Positions 1 to 12,600 of a stretch of 64,000 nt of DNA are shown in pieces. Source of the DNA: Theocolax elegans. Its lineage: Eukaryota; Arthropoda; Insecta; Hymenoptera; Cerocephalidae. The stretch covers positions 88,873,986 through 88,937,985 of the forward strand of contig CM047426.1 of assembly GCA_026168455.1 (NCBI GenBank). The letters are read 5' to 3'. The notes under the pieces were generated by a model, which worked only from the letters and a program-made list of their open reading frames with translations, ran no database searches and was not told the origin of the DNA. The position numbers and the translations under genes are program-made. Each line of letters starts with the position of its first letter. Position 1 is the stretch's first letter.

Positions 1-633
1 ATGCAGTATATTGTGGACATGCAATGCTTCAAGAGCAGCAGGCATGAGATTGTTTTCAAAGAAGTTGCGATTCTTGATCTAAACAACGACTATGCTACAC
101 CATGTGTATATCTATTTCAACCACCATGTGAATGGGGTTCACTACCAATGGAAGCACGTGATGAGAATATGTGGCTAACAAAGTATAATCATGGTTTATT
201 CTGGTATTCTGGTGATACACCGTACTATAAGGTGGATAATATTTTTATTGATATGGAGCAGCACTTGCAACCTACGTTATATGTAAAAGGCTTGCAAAAG
301 GTTCAATGGCTTAAACCATACTTTTCGAATGTAAAAAATTTGGAGGACTTCAATTGTCCACCTTTACGCCAACTAATTACAAATGTAAAAGTTCAATGCG
401 ATAACCATTACCCAAGTGTACAGAAAAATTGTGCAGTAAGAAATGTGTGTGCTTTAAAAGAGTGGTTTATAAGTAACTTTGGACCCACGACCTCATCGAC
501 CTGTAGTACATGTTCGGCAGACGATGAAGCTGATGATGGGGAAGGGGCACTCGATCTTACGATTAATAATAAGTTTAATTATCTAAAAACTGTACACTCG
601 GTGGGGGAAACATCGAGAAATAGAGTGGGGTGA
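1..633 (+). CDS. Repeated insect-type protein of unknown function, 210 aa
   Basis: An intronless 210-codon frame starts with ATG at the first base of the window and ends at TGA 631-633. Visible landmarks are a hydrophobic-acidic start (VDMQCF, residues 5-10, then KEVAIL, 20-25), a VYLFQPP segment (36-42), W and Y pairs around 58-76, LYVKGLQKVQWL (93-104), CPPLRQL (119-125), and an NHx8CAxxNVxxLxxWF-like block (135-156). The tail after residue 160 is a Ser/Cys/Asp/Glu-rich low-complexity stretch. From memory this layout (VD-Q-F at the start, VYLF-PP, YVKG--K--WL, NH-CA--NV--L--W) recurs in multicopy uncharacterised proteins of aphids, ants and other insects. I cannot confirm that by search. 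The spacing of the acidic start and the late NH/CA block could suit a degenerate RNase H-like (DEDD exonuclease) fold, but that is inference. The next gene has its own TATA box, so the two look like cargo of a mobile or virus-like element. Function unknown. Confidence 0.6.
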   Translation: MQYIVDMQCFKSSRHEIVFKEVAILDLNNDYATPCVYLFQPPCEWGSLPMEARDENMWLTKYNHGLFWYSGDTPYYKVDNIFIDMEQHLQPTLYVKGLQKVQWLKPYFSNVKNLEDFNCPPLRQLITNVKVQCDNHYPSVQKNCAVRNVCALKEWFISNFGPTTSSTCSTCSADDEADDGEGALDLTINNKFNYLKTVHSVGETSRNRVG

Positions 634-644
634 GATGAATCTGC

Positions 645-652
645 TATAAAAA
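645..652 (+). promoter_or_regulatory. TATA box upstream of the 96-aa gene
   Basis: TATAAAAA followed by GGCG lies 79 bases before the next ATG and just after the stop of the first gene. A start site about 30 bases downstream would fall near 675-685 and leave a leader of about 40 bases. It is the best-placed TATA match in this part of the window and suggests that the two small genes are transcribed separately. Confidence 0.5.
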
Positions 653-723
653 GGCGAGTTACTAGGCTTGAGCATTATTTCCATACTACTTACAACTGAG
701 TAAAGACTGAATATAAGTAAAAT

Positions 724-1014
724 ATGGAGCAGTTAAACGCAGCAGCCCGATCGTCATGCTACTTGCCTTCTCGTAGACTTAAAGATTTAACTATAGGAGA
801 GAGATACCCAATAACTTATGTTAAACGTGTTAAAACTAAATTTGGTGAGAAAGTAGTAGTGGAATTAAATAAAACGTTTGACGTATTTATGCCGGCGCAA
901 GTGAATAAACATTTACTGGAAACTGAAAATGCGTTTAACTTTTTAAGCGATGAAATAAATAAGCGTGTTGTATATCTCAAATACTTGGGAAATTGTAAAG
1001 TTGAATTTGTATGA
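724..1014 (+). CDS. Small OB-fold-like protein, 96 aa
   Basis: This 96-codon intronless frame begins at ATG 724, the first ATG after the TATA box, and ends at TGA 1012-1014. The N-terminus is short and Ser/Arg-rich. It is followed by LKDLTIGERYPITYVKRVKTKFGEKVVVELN (residues 19-49) and FDVFMP (52-57), then a helix-like segment (60-80) and a closing strand VVYLKYLGNCKVEFV (82-96). The alternating strands, with 'KTKFGEKVVVEL' as a central hairpin, resemble the beta-barrel of small single-stranded nucleic-acid-binding (OB-fold) proteins, and I recall similar small proteins encoded beside the preceding gene type in insect repeats. Both points are inference from pattern and memory. There is no signal peptide or membrane segment. 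A shared origin with the upstream gene is likely from proximity (90 bases) and lack of introns. Confidence 0.55.
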   Translation: MEQLNAAARSSCYLPSRRLKDLTIGERYPITYVKRVKTKFGEKVVVELNKTFDVFMPAQVNKHLLETENAFNFLSDEINKRVVYLKYLGNCKVEFV

Positions 1015-1344
1015 ATGTATGAATGTGTATGCATGAGTGTTACATCGTTTATATTCACTTAAGCTTGTAAAAATTTTGTAACAAAATCATTTTTTTTTAC
1101 AATATATGTATTAAACCAATTTATAGTATTATAATTTTTAACCCATCTTCTCATCCTCTCTCCTTAATTACACTTGACATAATAAAATCTAAATAAGTTA
1201 TTGCATTGAAAAAAAAAAATTCATTTTAAACTGCTTTGAAAAATAATTATTTGTTTCATAAGAATATTGATTTATATTATAAAAAGTAATTTTCCAATTA
1301 ACTTTAACATGCATTCTCAAAGTCGATACAACAGATTACGTCGC
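1015..1344 (+). other. 3' flank of the small-gene pair; polyA signal and genomic A-run
   Basis: This is AT-rich non-coding sequence. AATAAA occurs at 1181-1186, and an uninterrupted run of 11 A follows at 1209-1219, about the usual distance of a cleavage and polyadenylation point. The signal could serve the 96-aa gene. The A-run could be chance in AT-rich DNA or the scar of a retroposed transcript. Confidence 0.35.
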
Positions 1345-1720
1345 GTTGGCAAGGTGGCGCGCGCGCGCGGGCCGATGGGGGGCGCTCGCGTCGATACCCG
1401 TCGTAAATTAGGTTAGGTTCAGGGGGCGCTCGCGCCGATATCCATGGTAATGCAGGTTCCACTCGGGAGGGCGCGCGCATCGAATGCCATGGTAAAACAG
1501 CTTATTATTCATATGCCATGGTAAAACAGGCTCCTGTCGGTAAAACAGGTTCCTACTGGGTGCGTATCCATATGTTTGCCATGGTAAAACAACTTATTAT
1601 TCATATGCCATGGTAAAACAGGCGCCTGTCGGTAAAACAGGTGCCTACTGCGGCGCGTATCGATGTGCCAGGCTTTGGTAAAGCAGGGGGCGTCGGTATT
1701 ACCATCGGTCGGTAAGGTAG
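1345..1720. repeat. GC-rich degenerate tandem satellite, ~92-bp unit
   Basis: The clearest units are 1486-1577 and 1578-1669. Each begins GCCATGGTAAAACA and passes through TTATTATTCATATGCCATGG, then two CCTGTCGGTAAAACAGG-type palindromic motifs, then GCGTATC(C/G)AT. Older units precede them: GGGGGCGCTCGCG is found near 1379 and again near 1423, each followed by CGATA. A degraded end runs to about 1720 (GGTAAAGCAGG and GGTCGGTAAGGTAG). The local composition is strongly GC-rich, with (CG)n runs, against an AT-rich background. No coding potential is seen. Confidence 0.75.
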
Positions 1721-2603
1721 GAAACTGTTAGCACGGATCAGAACCATACTCTGATGGTAAGTGGCTTAGAATCCTCTTTGCCCCAGCTACTTTTATTGTT
1801 TACATTGTTATATACTTATATATTAATAATATCGCTAATTGATTGTACATTTTTATTCGTTTCCTATAACTATTCGTTAATTGCGAACGTCAGTTAATTT
1901 ACATTTAATTATTGAACGTTTCAATTCATTTGAATATATTTGTAGATTACACGTGAAACTCGTATAATAATTTATAGTTTCGATTGAAAAATACCTAATT
2001 GATTCTTAATGTCGTATCTCCAAATCGGATAACAATTATAAAGTGAAAAGTTAATAGTGCGTTATAATAGTAATTTTTATTTATGAATCAAATATTCTAC
2101 GTACTTTAGTCGCCAGAGTATTTAAAAAGAAACCAAGTAATCTTGTTGTTTATTTTTAATTGAAACAGACTGATTAGAATTGTACGTTCAGTGTGATTAC
2201 ATTTATTTAAAATTTTTATTTTATTATCATGATAACAAAAAAAGAACAATTTAAAATAATTTTATTCTTTTTTCAATCTGATATTTCACAATAAAATGGA
2301 ATTAAAATTAATTGATTAAAGTATGTAAATACTTCTCGATAAATTTGTTTATGAAAAAGGCGTTTTGTAAAAATATAATATTTTTTTTTTTACAATAGTA
2401 AAATTTTAAAACATTTTACCGTACACTTCTTTCCTTTGAATAATTCCGTCACTAATGGGGTCGATTTTAAAGTTTTCGAAAGTTTATAAGTAGAATTCCA
2501 GAGACTTTTAAAAAGATTATCGAATTCTCTCGTTGTAAAGCAAAAGCTACAAACAATAGAATATCATTAGCAACTTAATAAATTGCACCAGTGATATATA
2601 TAA

Positions 2604-2604
<1 letters not shown>

Positions 2605-2634
<30 letters not shown>
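2605..2634. repeat. (TA)15 microsatellite
   Basis: Thirty bases of uninterrupted TA dinucleotide, flanked by shorter imperfect TA stretches. Confidence 0.9.
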
Positions 2635-2635
<1 letters not shown>

Positions 2636-4748
2636 GCGCATTAGAATATTTAATTAAGCGCAACATGCTTAAACAATGTTAAAAGTTTAGCAATATATAT
2701 ATCGACAAGAAGGAAATGTTGTATAAGTGAAATAAATGGTTAGTTTTAAAAAAGCAGTAAAAAGAAATTACATTTAAAATTCTTCTAAATAAATTTAACG
2801 GAAGTTTATTGCGAAATTGATGTAAATGTAAAATTTCCAACAGATAGGATATAACAAAATTTCATATATCTCTCGTCCCTTATTCCATTTCCAATAATCA
2901 AAGAAGACGTATTCACAACCGAAATCAATTTACAAAATTTGAAAGCAATACAACCTGAAAATTTGATAAAATTCAAATTTCACTACCTTCATCTCTTAAC
3001 GTAGCTGAATTTTGCACCGCGTATATACCATCTAAAGTTTCGGAACAAGAGAAATGTTTTCGCGAATCTTTTTTGAGTTGAATATAAAATCCTGGATCGG
3101 TATATATATATATCTGGTTGCTTGTAAAACTCAAGGTAACGCTCCCTTCTCAAATACAAAATCCCTACTTGAGACGTAGACAATAGATATATGGGTACAC
3201 ACAACTGCATAGAAAACTTTTACTTTCTTTGTTAGAACCTCCAAGCCAGAAACTAATCTTTTTATTTGGTCGTAGATGTTAACGAATTACCCACCAAAGT
3301 TTAGAACGGTTATGTACACATCCTTTCAGTATTTTTTTTTTCTTTCATCGCACTAGTACGTCAGAGTTGAGGGATGCGCAAATCTTTATAACCACTAAAA
3401 AGTACGGAGTTAAGCGTTTCACGAAAAGTCGATGAAACTCAACACGGGGTGCTCCGCTTCATACGAATGTTGCTAAAATTTTATTGGATGGTAGCTCACT
3501 CGCGTACGCGCGCGCGCGCGCTGCTTCTCTTGAATGCAGGATTCGCACGCGCTGCCTCTTATTTATTCAAGATGTCGCGCGTACTAACGTGTTAAATGGC
3601 TTCGATAATTTATCTGACTAATTTCACCACTTTCTCGGCAGAGTATTGCAGTTCATATTTCATTTCTCGGCGAAAGTTATAGATTTCAGTAATTTTAACG
3701 CGAGGGGAGAAGATTCGGTTTTGATCGACTGAAATATTTGAGGAATGAAATTTGTTTTCGATTCGTTTGTTGGTACATTGTGTTAGCGGATATCTATTTT
3801 TGTTAACTTGATTATTTTATAACCTTTTAGTTTACTCGTCAATATTTTTAGTTCGTTATATTGCTTTGTTCATTCGTGTCCATTCTATAAATAGTGTTAT
3901 TATTCTTTTATACTTAACAAATATTTTCAATTAAATTTTTATTAGTAAAATTGCATTATTCACAATTATATTTTTCTTTTCTTTTAACATCAAAAGAAGG
4001 ATAAAAGTGATTATATGATTTTAATGATAATTTTATTTAATAATTCGAATAATAGTGCAAAAGAGATTGTAGCATCTCAAAGACCTTTTAGAAAAATGTA
4101 ATACTCTACGTTCCAAGATTAATGAAATGTATGTTATGTATATATAGATTATAATTACTTGCTCGCGTTAAATTTTGCGTATAAAAAAAGGTAATTTATT
4201 TCTTTGAATAATTAATAGGCGTGCGTGCGTACATTTATTTACGTACATATCAAATTCAGGTTTATAAAGATTTTGAGCAATCCATCAATCTTTAATTCGA
4301 ACAACTTACCTTGTCACAATTATTAATTTAAAACGGATCAAATGTAGACGTGATAAGCAGATCAATGAGCCGCTTACTTTTCTAAGTGTGCCAACAAAAG
4401 AGACCCGTCAAACACGGTCGAGCGTAAAAACACCTTTTTTACCTTGTCAAATGAGAAAGTGTCAGGCTATTAAATAAACAAATCAATTGATCATTCTTCA
4501 TCCGTGTTCCACGCAGCAATTGCCTACGTATTCATTTAAGTTTTAACATATACATCCACTTTTTTACGATGTTTCTCGGTGTCACACGGCTGTTTGCCAC
4601 TCGAGTTCACTAGCGTAGTATGCTGCCCGTAAAAAAGAAGGTAAAGCAACCGAAAAAAAGGGTGGCCTACGAGCTAGAGAGACGAAATTTATGGGCAGGT
4701 CTTCTTCGGAGTGACCACTTTACTCTGAGGATCGTACGTACGCGAGTA

Positions 4749-4766
4749 TGTGTGTGTGTGTGTGTG
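4749..4766. repeat. (TG)9 microsatellite
   Basis: Nine uninterrupted TG units. Confidence 0.9.
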
Positions 4767-7700
4767 CACTTTTGTCGAGAGGGTGAAACTTCGCGGATGC
4801 CTGAGCTTTCTCTCGTTACTTTTTTTGTCCCTTTTCAGCATCCGTTAGCGATAATTTCAGTCGACTTCCGAGCTTGCGGTTCTTGAAGGACGCTAGCGAT
4901 TCACGAGATTACGGAACGAAAATTGCGTTGCATTTATTTAAAGGTTATATGTTAGAGATTTGTTGAATTTAATTCGTATTGGTAAACAGTCTTTTTTATT
5001 TATGATAAATAATAAATTATTAATATTTTTTATAGTTGTTTATATTGTATATTTTAATCGATAATAAATGGATTTGAAAAATTGAGACTGGTCGAGTTAA
5101 TAAAATACCTAAAATACTCTAGACTAAATAAAAAAAGCATTGTTGAAGGTCATGAAACTAGCAATGAACTCAAATCTGATGGTACTGGGCAACTCTTGTC
5201 ACAAACCCGTATCACCGCTTACTTTCGTCTTTCAGTTAGTTCTTTGTTCGCGACCACGACTGCGACCATTGAGCGTATTTATACTTCAGCAACTGCACAA
5301 TAGAGATTACAAAACGTCGTCTGGAAAGTTTTTCTAATATTCCAATTTACTTTACTACTCTGACTTTAAAAAATAAAACACTTGTTATATTCATTCGTGT
5401 TTTTAATTAAAAATAATTAGATACACCTTTTATAATTTAACTGTAAATAACAATTTTTATTTGAAAGTAAGTGCACCTCACAATAAATGACAATAAAATA
5501 TCTCACGTATTGTCATCGAGAAAATAAAAAAGAACACAAATAGGAAAATAAGTACATTGATATGATAAGGAAATAATTTTTAAAACTACCATTGAAAGTA
5601 CGCAGCGATAATTCGAGAACATTTTATAGATGCATAAAGGAAGCGAAACGGATATCGTTTTAACGCTCTCGTCAAGGATGTAATTGAATAATAAGGAGAA
5701 AGTATGGAATGGAACCTCTGGTGCATCTTGACGCAGCAAAAGCGGCGGTAGGAGCTGCAGCAGCAGTACCAGCGTATAAAACGAAGACTTTCCTCTTACC
5801 CCTGAAATAGAAGGAAGGAAACACGTTGAAACAAGCAGCAAAGGGACGATACAAGGCTTTATCTGCCATTCCGCGCTAATGGTCGCTTCGAAGCGCATCG
5901 CGTTATATTTCCATTTCCGGTCCGCACTAAACTGCGGAAAATTACGGTCAGCCACTTGGGCGTCCGTTTCGCTCTGGAATTTTATATGCATTATTACGGA
6001 GAAGCGAGCTAGCGCCGTTGAATGATGCATGCTCGCAACTCAGCCCCTTCCACTTTTGCCTAGCTAAGATAGACTATTGCGTGCTCCATGTATACGTAAC
6101 CCCCCTGTGCCTTTGTGAGCCTCGGTCTTCCTTCTCCCTGCGATGTTGCTTAACTTTGGTTTACCATTCTATACCTCCTTCCACCTCTTTCCCACTTCCA
6201 CTTCCCTCAATCCTTGTATATTTTTATACGTATTTCCTACTACCAATTGATCTTCCTTCATTTATTTACTTTACTCTATTTTTTATTTACGTATAACGTT
6301 CTTTCGCGCATCGTAATCAAGCTCGGTTTATAATATATTAATCAACGAGTCCCTTATCAAAAATGATAAAGTACAATAAAACTATTGATTTATTCGTTTT
6401 CTTTGTATCTTAGAGTTAATAATAGAAATAACACTTTAATTACTTGGTAGAGAGCTTCTTTAACATCGCAAATTTTGTAGTAATTTAAGGACGTGGTTTG
6501 GATGCTAAGTTATGAATGAAGCCAAACAAATTTGCATAAGGTAAGTTCAAAATTTCCAAAGTTATTAACGATAATTTGTTAGTTTAATTAAAACAAATAA
6601 ATACGTTGATAATGTACTACCACATTATACGTTGTTACTATCAAAGAAACAATAATAAATATTAAATAAGTGATTATTACAATTAATCTATGTATAACTT
6701 GTTGAGTAAAGTAAAAAATACAGTTTATAAGGTAACGCTTAAAAGCTGACGACATTATGCAGATAACCCTAAATCAATATAACTTAAATTTTCGTACAAG
6801 GACGGAAAAAATAATTTAAGTTAACTATCGCATAAATTCCGAGTCCCCGTGCATTATCTCTCTCATCTGTGCATAATTTAATTTCCCTTGAAAGTAAACC
6901 GAATGCACCAACCGGCCATTAATACATCAGTGCCGAAAACATAATTAGCTTTATCTTCACCACCGGGGGGTTAAAAGGGAGAGGAGAGCGGAAATTCCGG
7001 GTGTCGTAAGGCCATAGAGAAGAGGTTGTGCTATATACCTCGTCGCGGGTAGTTCAAGACAGAGAACCACCACCAGCCAACCATCGAATTCGCCGTAAAT
7101 CTCTATTTGGCACGCGTTTCCACGCAATCTTTTGAAAATATTATCTACCCGTACTATCCCCGTCAAGAGTTTTCTGACGTGTTGTGTATTTTACGGCGCG
7201 AGGACTTGAGTGCAGGCGCTCTAGTGAATTATCGCTCCCAAAGGGACATTTCGATTTTTCTAGCTACATATATATATAACGTTAGAGAGGAGAGATTGCG
7301 ATAAACAGGAACATATTAACTATTTTCATTTTAGTTTATTAATCGGTTTAAATACTGTTTTAATGTATTTCTTTACTTTATAATACACGTTGTTCATTTA
7401 TAAATTTTTGTTTTGGTTAAACAAAACACTCATTGTAACTGACGTGAAAAAAAATCTTGTTTTTGAAGAACGTTTTTATATAAACTTTATAGAGCATCAT
7501 TATAAAAAATGTATACAACCATTTTCTAGAATGTAATTTGTGTGCAATTTTTTTAAGGCAAAAGGTATGTTTTTATAAATTTAAAATTTATATTCTAAAT
7601 TATAATTCCATGAGGGAAATAATCTATGATTGTATGGGTTTTCATGTCAAAAAATAGTAAAATATAACGTTAAATAAATAAAATTAAAATGATATAATCT

Positions 7701-9379
7701 ATACATTTGTGATAAAATTGCATTAAAAGTATGTAACTATCTATATTTATAATTACTGTTTATGCTTTTAAAAAACCAAATCTATAAATAATAATTTACA
7801 TACATGTTTACGTGAAATGTATCATTTTATTTAATTCCCTAATAGTTAAATAACTTTCATAATATATCTATTTATCTCATACTTAAACAAGCATGTCTCA
7901 CTTGTTATGGAAATGTAAATAGAAAAATAAGAGTACAACAAACTTTCACGTACAAATATTTACCTATTTTATTAGTATATATGCAATTAAGTTTTGCGAA
8001 ACGATCCCAAGTGTATAAAGTAAATAAAGTAATAGTGTCCGTAATGTTTCTATTGCGTAATTGAAACGCAGTCAGGAAGGAAATGCACGATCATATCATT
8101 CTCTTTTACCCGTAGAAACATTCTCCTCAATACAATTCGAAAAAAGTTTTTTGTGCCAAATGGAAGCGTCGTCTCTTAAACTAAGTGGTGAACTTTTATC
8201 TGAAATGCTTTCTGATTATGCGGTAGAAAGCGCAAAAGTTATCCCGACTCGAGCCACGTGAATAAAGCCACTTTCTGTAATTACAAGCGTTTTATACCAC
8301 TCTTTTCCAACACCTTATATATATACGTATAAATTTAGCTACTTGAAGTATCATTCTTCTGCATCGAGAATCAAGTTCAACTAAAGTTTATTACATTTTT
8401 ATCGTTGACCTCAAGATATTTAGCGAAACAATTACTTATTTAATTATATATATATACGAACCGCGTTCATTGAATCAGATCATTTTAAAAACTAGAGAAT
8501 TTATTTTATTAAAGTAACTTATAAAATGTGATTTTCCTACATTTTATTACAAGTATATTTTTATTGATTAAATCCTAGCTTTATATATATTTACTTGAAA
8601 TGGCAAATGGAATACGTTTTAAAAATAATTTTTGCACAAACTTCTGTTAAATAAATAGCATCATAGTTTGTATACACTTAAACTTTTCTCCTTTTTTTTT
8701 AAAAAAAATTTTTGGTTGTCAGTTTGTATAGTGTTTAAAGGAAGATAAGTCGATCCGGTATTACGATCCGTAGCGTCTTATAGTATAATGCCTTCGATAC
8801 CCCGGGCGTCAAATTTCCCTATGATTCAGTGCAACTTTTCCGAGCGAAGAAAGTATATAAGCGAATAACTATAACGTGCACTATATGGAAGATTAATTAC
8901 AGGCCATTTGTGGAATAAGACTCTTATATGTGCAAGGACGATGTAATGTATTTCTAGCATATGGGACGTTCATCCCTCTCTCTCTCTCTCTCTTCTTCTG
9001 GTACGCGGTACGTTCGGTGCATAATAAAATCCTATATACCCTATCTCTTCTATGCTCATCTCGCTGCTTTCCTATACACATATATACATATATCCCTCAA
9101 GAATATAAATAAATTTCCAACGTTTAATATTTAATTTTTAATCTCTTTTCCGCATCCAATAATTTGGTACTTTTACCCTATTAGATTAGTAGTGATTTAG
9201 ATCTAATTGACAAAGTTTTTTCATTTTATCGCGGGAGAATAAATTATCTTCGTGTAATTATTTATATCGTATACGTCTTATTACGATACGTGTAATACGG
9301 ATTAATATTTCGATAAGAGTTAAGGGGATGCCGGACTCAGAAAATGGTGATTTTTAATATTTTTTTATAAACAAAAGAA

Positions 9380-9680
9380 TTAATTTTTTAAAAAATCCTG
9401 AACGCCATGCCCTTAGGCATGTTTTAAACAGTATACTTAAATTTTTTCAGATTTTTAAATTTGTAATTTATTTCCGATTTTTGTGTTGAAAATTCATGCC
9501 TTTTTAGATAAATAATTACCGACCCAAAATTGTTTATTCAATTATTATTAACAAAATTGTTTTTTCTTAAAAAATCAAAACGCCATGCCCTGGCTTTTGT
9601 TTTAAACTAACGATATGAATTTTTTCAGATTTTTAATTGAATATTTCCATCATAATTCTTATGTTGAAAGGTGTAGATCC
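9380..9680. repeat. Diverged tandem repeat, two units offset by 178 bases
   Basis: Two copies share the landmarks CGCCATGCCC (9403-9412 and 9581-9590), GTTTTAAAC and TTTTTTCAGATTTTT (starting 9442 and 9620). The cytosine-rich and TTCAG landmarks both keep an offset of 178 bases, and a later shared motif is 'TGTTGAAA'. The copies are clearly diverged, so this is an old duplication or the body of an old repeat family. No open frame is conserved. Confidence 0.65.
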
Positions 9681-12600
9681 CTGTAACTTGGGTTCGACAA
9701 ATAAAACTTTACCAATATTCTTCTATAACCAAGCAAATTAATATGTATATTAAATTTTTAGATAATTGTTTCTTTAATGGTGTTACATGAAAATATAATG
9801 TAATGGAGTATAATAAAAAAGTGAAGGTCATTATCAAGCCAATAGAATTATATATAACAATTTGAAGTAGGTTTCAATATACTACACACATGCCCCTTGT
9901 AACAAAAAGCAAACAAAAAATTTCGGCAAACGTGTACGGTTATACAAACACATCCAGACATTTTAACGAACGAGATACATTTCAACCCCTGTTAGGTTGC
10001 TATTTTAGTTACGCGATAACATTATCTTTAAGTGCAGCGCCACTTAGCATAATACGTATAACCAGGAAAAAAAGCCTATACGCTCTTCCTTTTCCCTCTC
10101 CCTCTCTCTCTCTCTTTCTCATTTTCCTTCTATTCACAGTGCAAAAAGTACCGATTCGTAATTCGGTATATACATACACGCACACACATGCCATGGTGAA
10201 ATAACGTCCATAGGAACATTTTCGGAGTATAGTCGAGGTTAACAAAGAAAGGAGGTCAGTGTATGAACACTCGTGGTGATGCGAACTTATATACTCGCCA
10301 TTCAAAATTGAGTAAAATGTCCGGCGCAATTCGCAAGAGCGTGACTGAGAGAAAGGGAGAGAGATAAGGTGGAAAATAGGGAAGCTGTCGACAATAAGTA
10401 GACGGGAAAAGGAGGTGAGACTAGCTCTACGAGTTTTGGAAGGTTAAGAGGATTCTACAGGTTCATCCGAAAGCTACGTTTCTACTGATAATTTCTTTTC
10501 TTATTTGCTATATCGTTACATACGTATATACCTCTCATATATGTCTTTTGTGTGTTTAGGAAATTGATGCTATTGTTTATTCTATCCGTATAAGTACTCA
10601 TTTATTTTCATTTCGTTCATTATTTTCCAAAGTAAATTTATTCTTTTTTCTTATTAATTAAATAGACGATATTTTGATAATATCTACTTGTCATATAAGA
10701 ATCGAATTTTTTAGAGACATGATGTGAATAATTGAGTCAAAAAATAAAAATCAGCAGAATGTTATTTTTAGATTCATGCAAATGTATATGATCAAATAAT
10801 TACACGTGAAGAATAACATTTATATCAAAACACAATTTATTGTTGTATTTTTAAACATTTATTAAAAATTAATAAAATATTACTTATGTCGACTGTAGTA
10901 TAACTAAATTAATTAATATTTGTAAGACCGATAAAAATATTAATTAATTTATTTATTAAAAATATTTTAAGTGTATATTATCTATATACATTACTCCGAA
11001 AATAATAGCAAATATTTACATAATTTAATTAGAAATTTAAAATATAATTTTTGAGAAATATATGTAAGTGTACTAAAAAGCGTGTATAAAACGGAATCTT
11101 ATTAAAAAAAATACAATGCTTACACAGCAGATTAATCTTTGTATGAGAAGCATAAAATATAAAAATCTCTTTCTCTTATCGACAATAGGTATAATAAAAC
11201 CGTAACAAGTGTAAAGTGATTGTTCAGGTAACTGCAAACGTTGATTTCAGCGTGTATAGAAAAAAAATAAATTTCACCGTGTGATTCCGTGAAAAATCAG
11301 CTCAGTAATTAAAAGGTATTCTCCTAATGGGTTTAACGCGCGCATGCATTATTGAATAGATAAAAATTGCGGGGGAAGCCGATCTTTGGGAAAAAAAACA
11401 AAAGAATATTGAAATTATATAGTAGGTGCGATTATATATTCGAAGGACGTCCATTAAACTTTTCCTCTCGAACTCGAGGGAGGAACGTGATTTCGCGCGA
11501 TAGAAATTAGACCACCAAGTCGGCTAGCGTAGTAGCCTACAGCTTTGACCGCACGCACGAATATGCAAATCCCCATTGAAAAAGTAGTATGCCAGGTAAA
11601 ATTGGCTAGATGCGCTCCTTTTTTTATTTCAACCGGAAGGCTCCATTGTTCTACGGCTCTTTTCATCCAACGACACACAGAATAAAAAATATGAAAAGAG
11701 ATTCGTCTTCATTTTTGTGTAAATATATATATATATATATGTATATGTAATGCTGGATGAGATATTCTTTTGTTATTTACGTACAGCTATTTGTCAAATC
11801 AACAAGTTTGTACGTTTTGTTTTCATAAGTAGAGACTGCATGAATTTATTATTTCATACACTTTGTTTTGAAGGCTTAACCGTGCGTATTTGCAAATGCA
11901 AAACGTTGTATTATAATTAACTTTTAATAACAGGTTTGTTTTGTAATTTCTTTACGTTTAATTTTATACTAAACTATTTTCAATTAACAATTGACCTTTT
12001 TGTTAATTTGAGAATAATTATTAAGCTAACTAAATAAATTTAATTCATCCCGGAGCTCGTTGAGTTTAACTTTATAAAAGTTAAAGCAATGTTTCGTAAT
12101 TATAAATAAAAGTGGATTAAATATAAAATTGATTGATTTCAATTATCTCGCTTCAATTTCTTGTACTACCACAACTTTCAAAAAGATTTGTAAGATGCGG
12201 TTTACTTTTATTCACAAAAAATTATTTTCTTAATGTATTATTTTGGTTACATCTGGGATGACAATATTGCAGGTCATAAATATATAACATTTTCCAAATT
12301 TTTTTTGGTTCGAAAAAAGATTATTATTGCATCCGTTTTTTCTATATTACATTATTTTCTTTTAAAAATATACGTTGCTACAGATAATTCATCAATATGT
12401 TTTTATACTTATACATACATTCATTCAGTATATAGAAAAGGAAACTTTAAATATTTTACTTCAGTAATAAAATATTAAATTATTTTATGGAATTAAAATA
12501 TGAAATTATATTTAAAATATTGAATTAAATTTCGAATATGCGCGTATATTCTTTTCTTTTTCAGTATATGTTAAAAAGAATCGAAATTTTCTTTCTCAAA

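Larger units (their letters stand above)
1721..9379. other. Gene-free AT-rich stretch
   Basis: I see no gene here. Open frames are short and lack family motifs. The stretch contains a (TA)15 tract at 2605-2634, a (TG)9 tract at 4749-4766 and a CT-rich tract at 8976-8993. Patches of higher GC occur around 5700-6050 and 7000-7260; they have no splice-bounded coding pattern that I can recognise. Confidence 0.5.

Noticed and set aside
1409..1421. TTAGG TTAGG as an internal telomere repeat
   Set aside because: Only two units occur, inside an unrelated GC-rich satellite. Not enough to claim telomeric sequence.
5503..6030. 175-codon minus-strand open frame
   Set aside because: Composition is hydrophobic and irregular, with no domain. 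A higher-GC patch explains the absence of stops.
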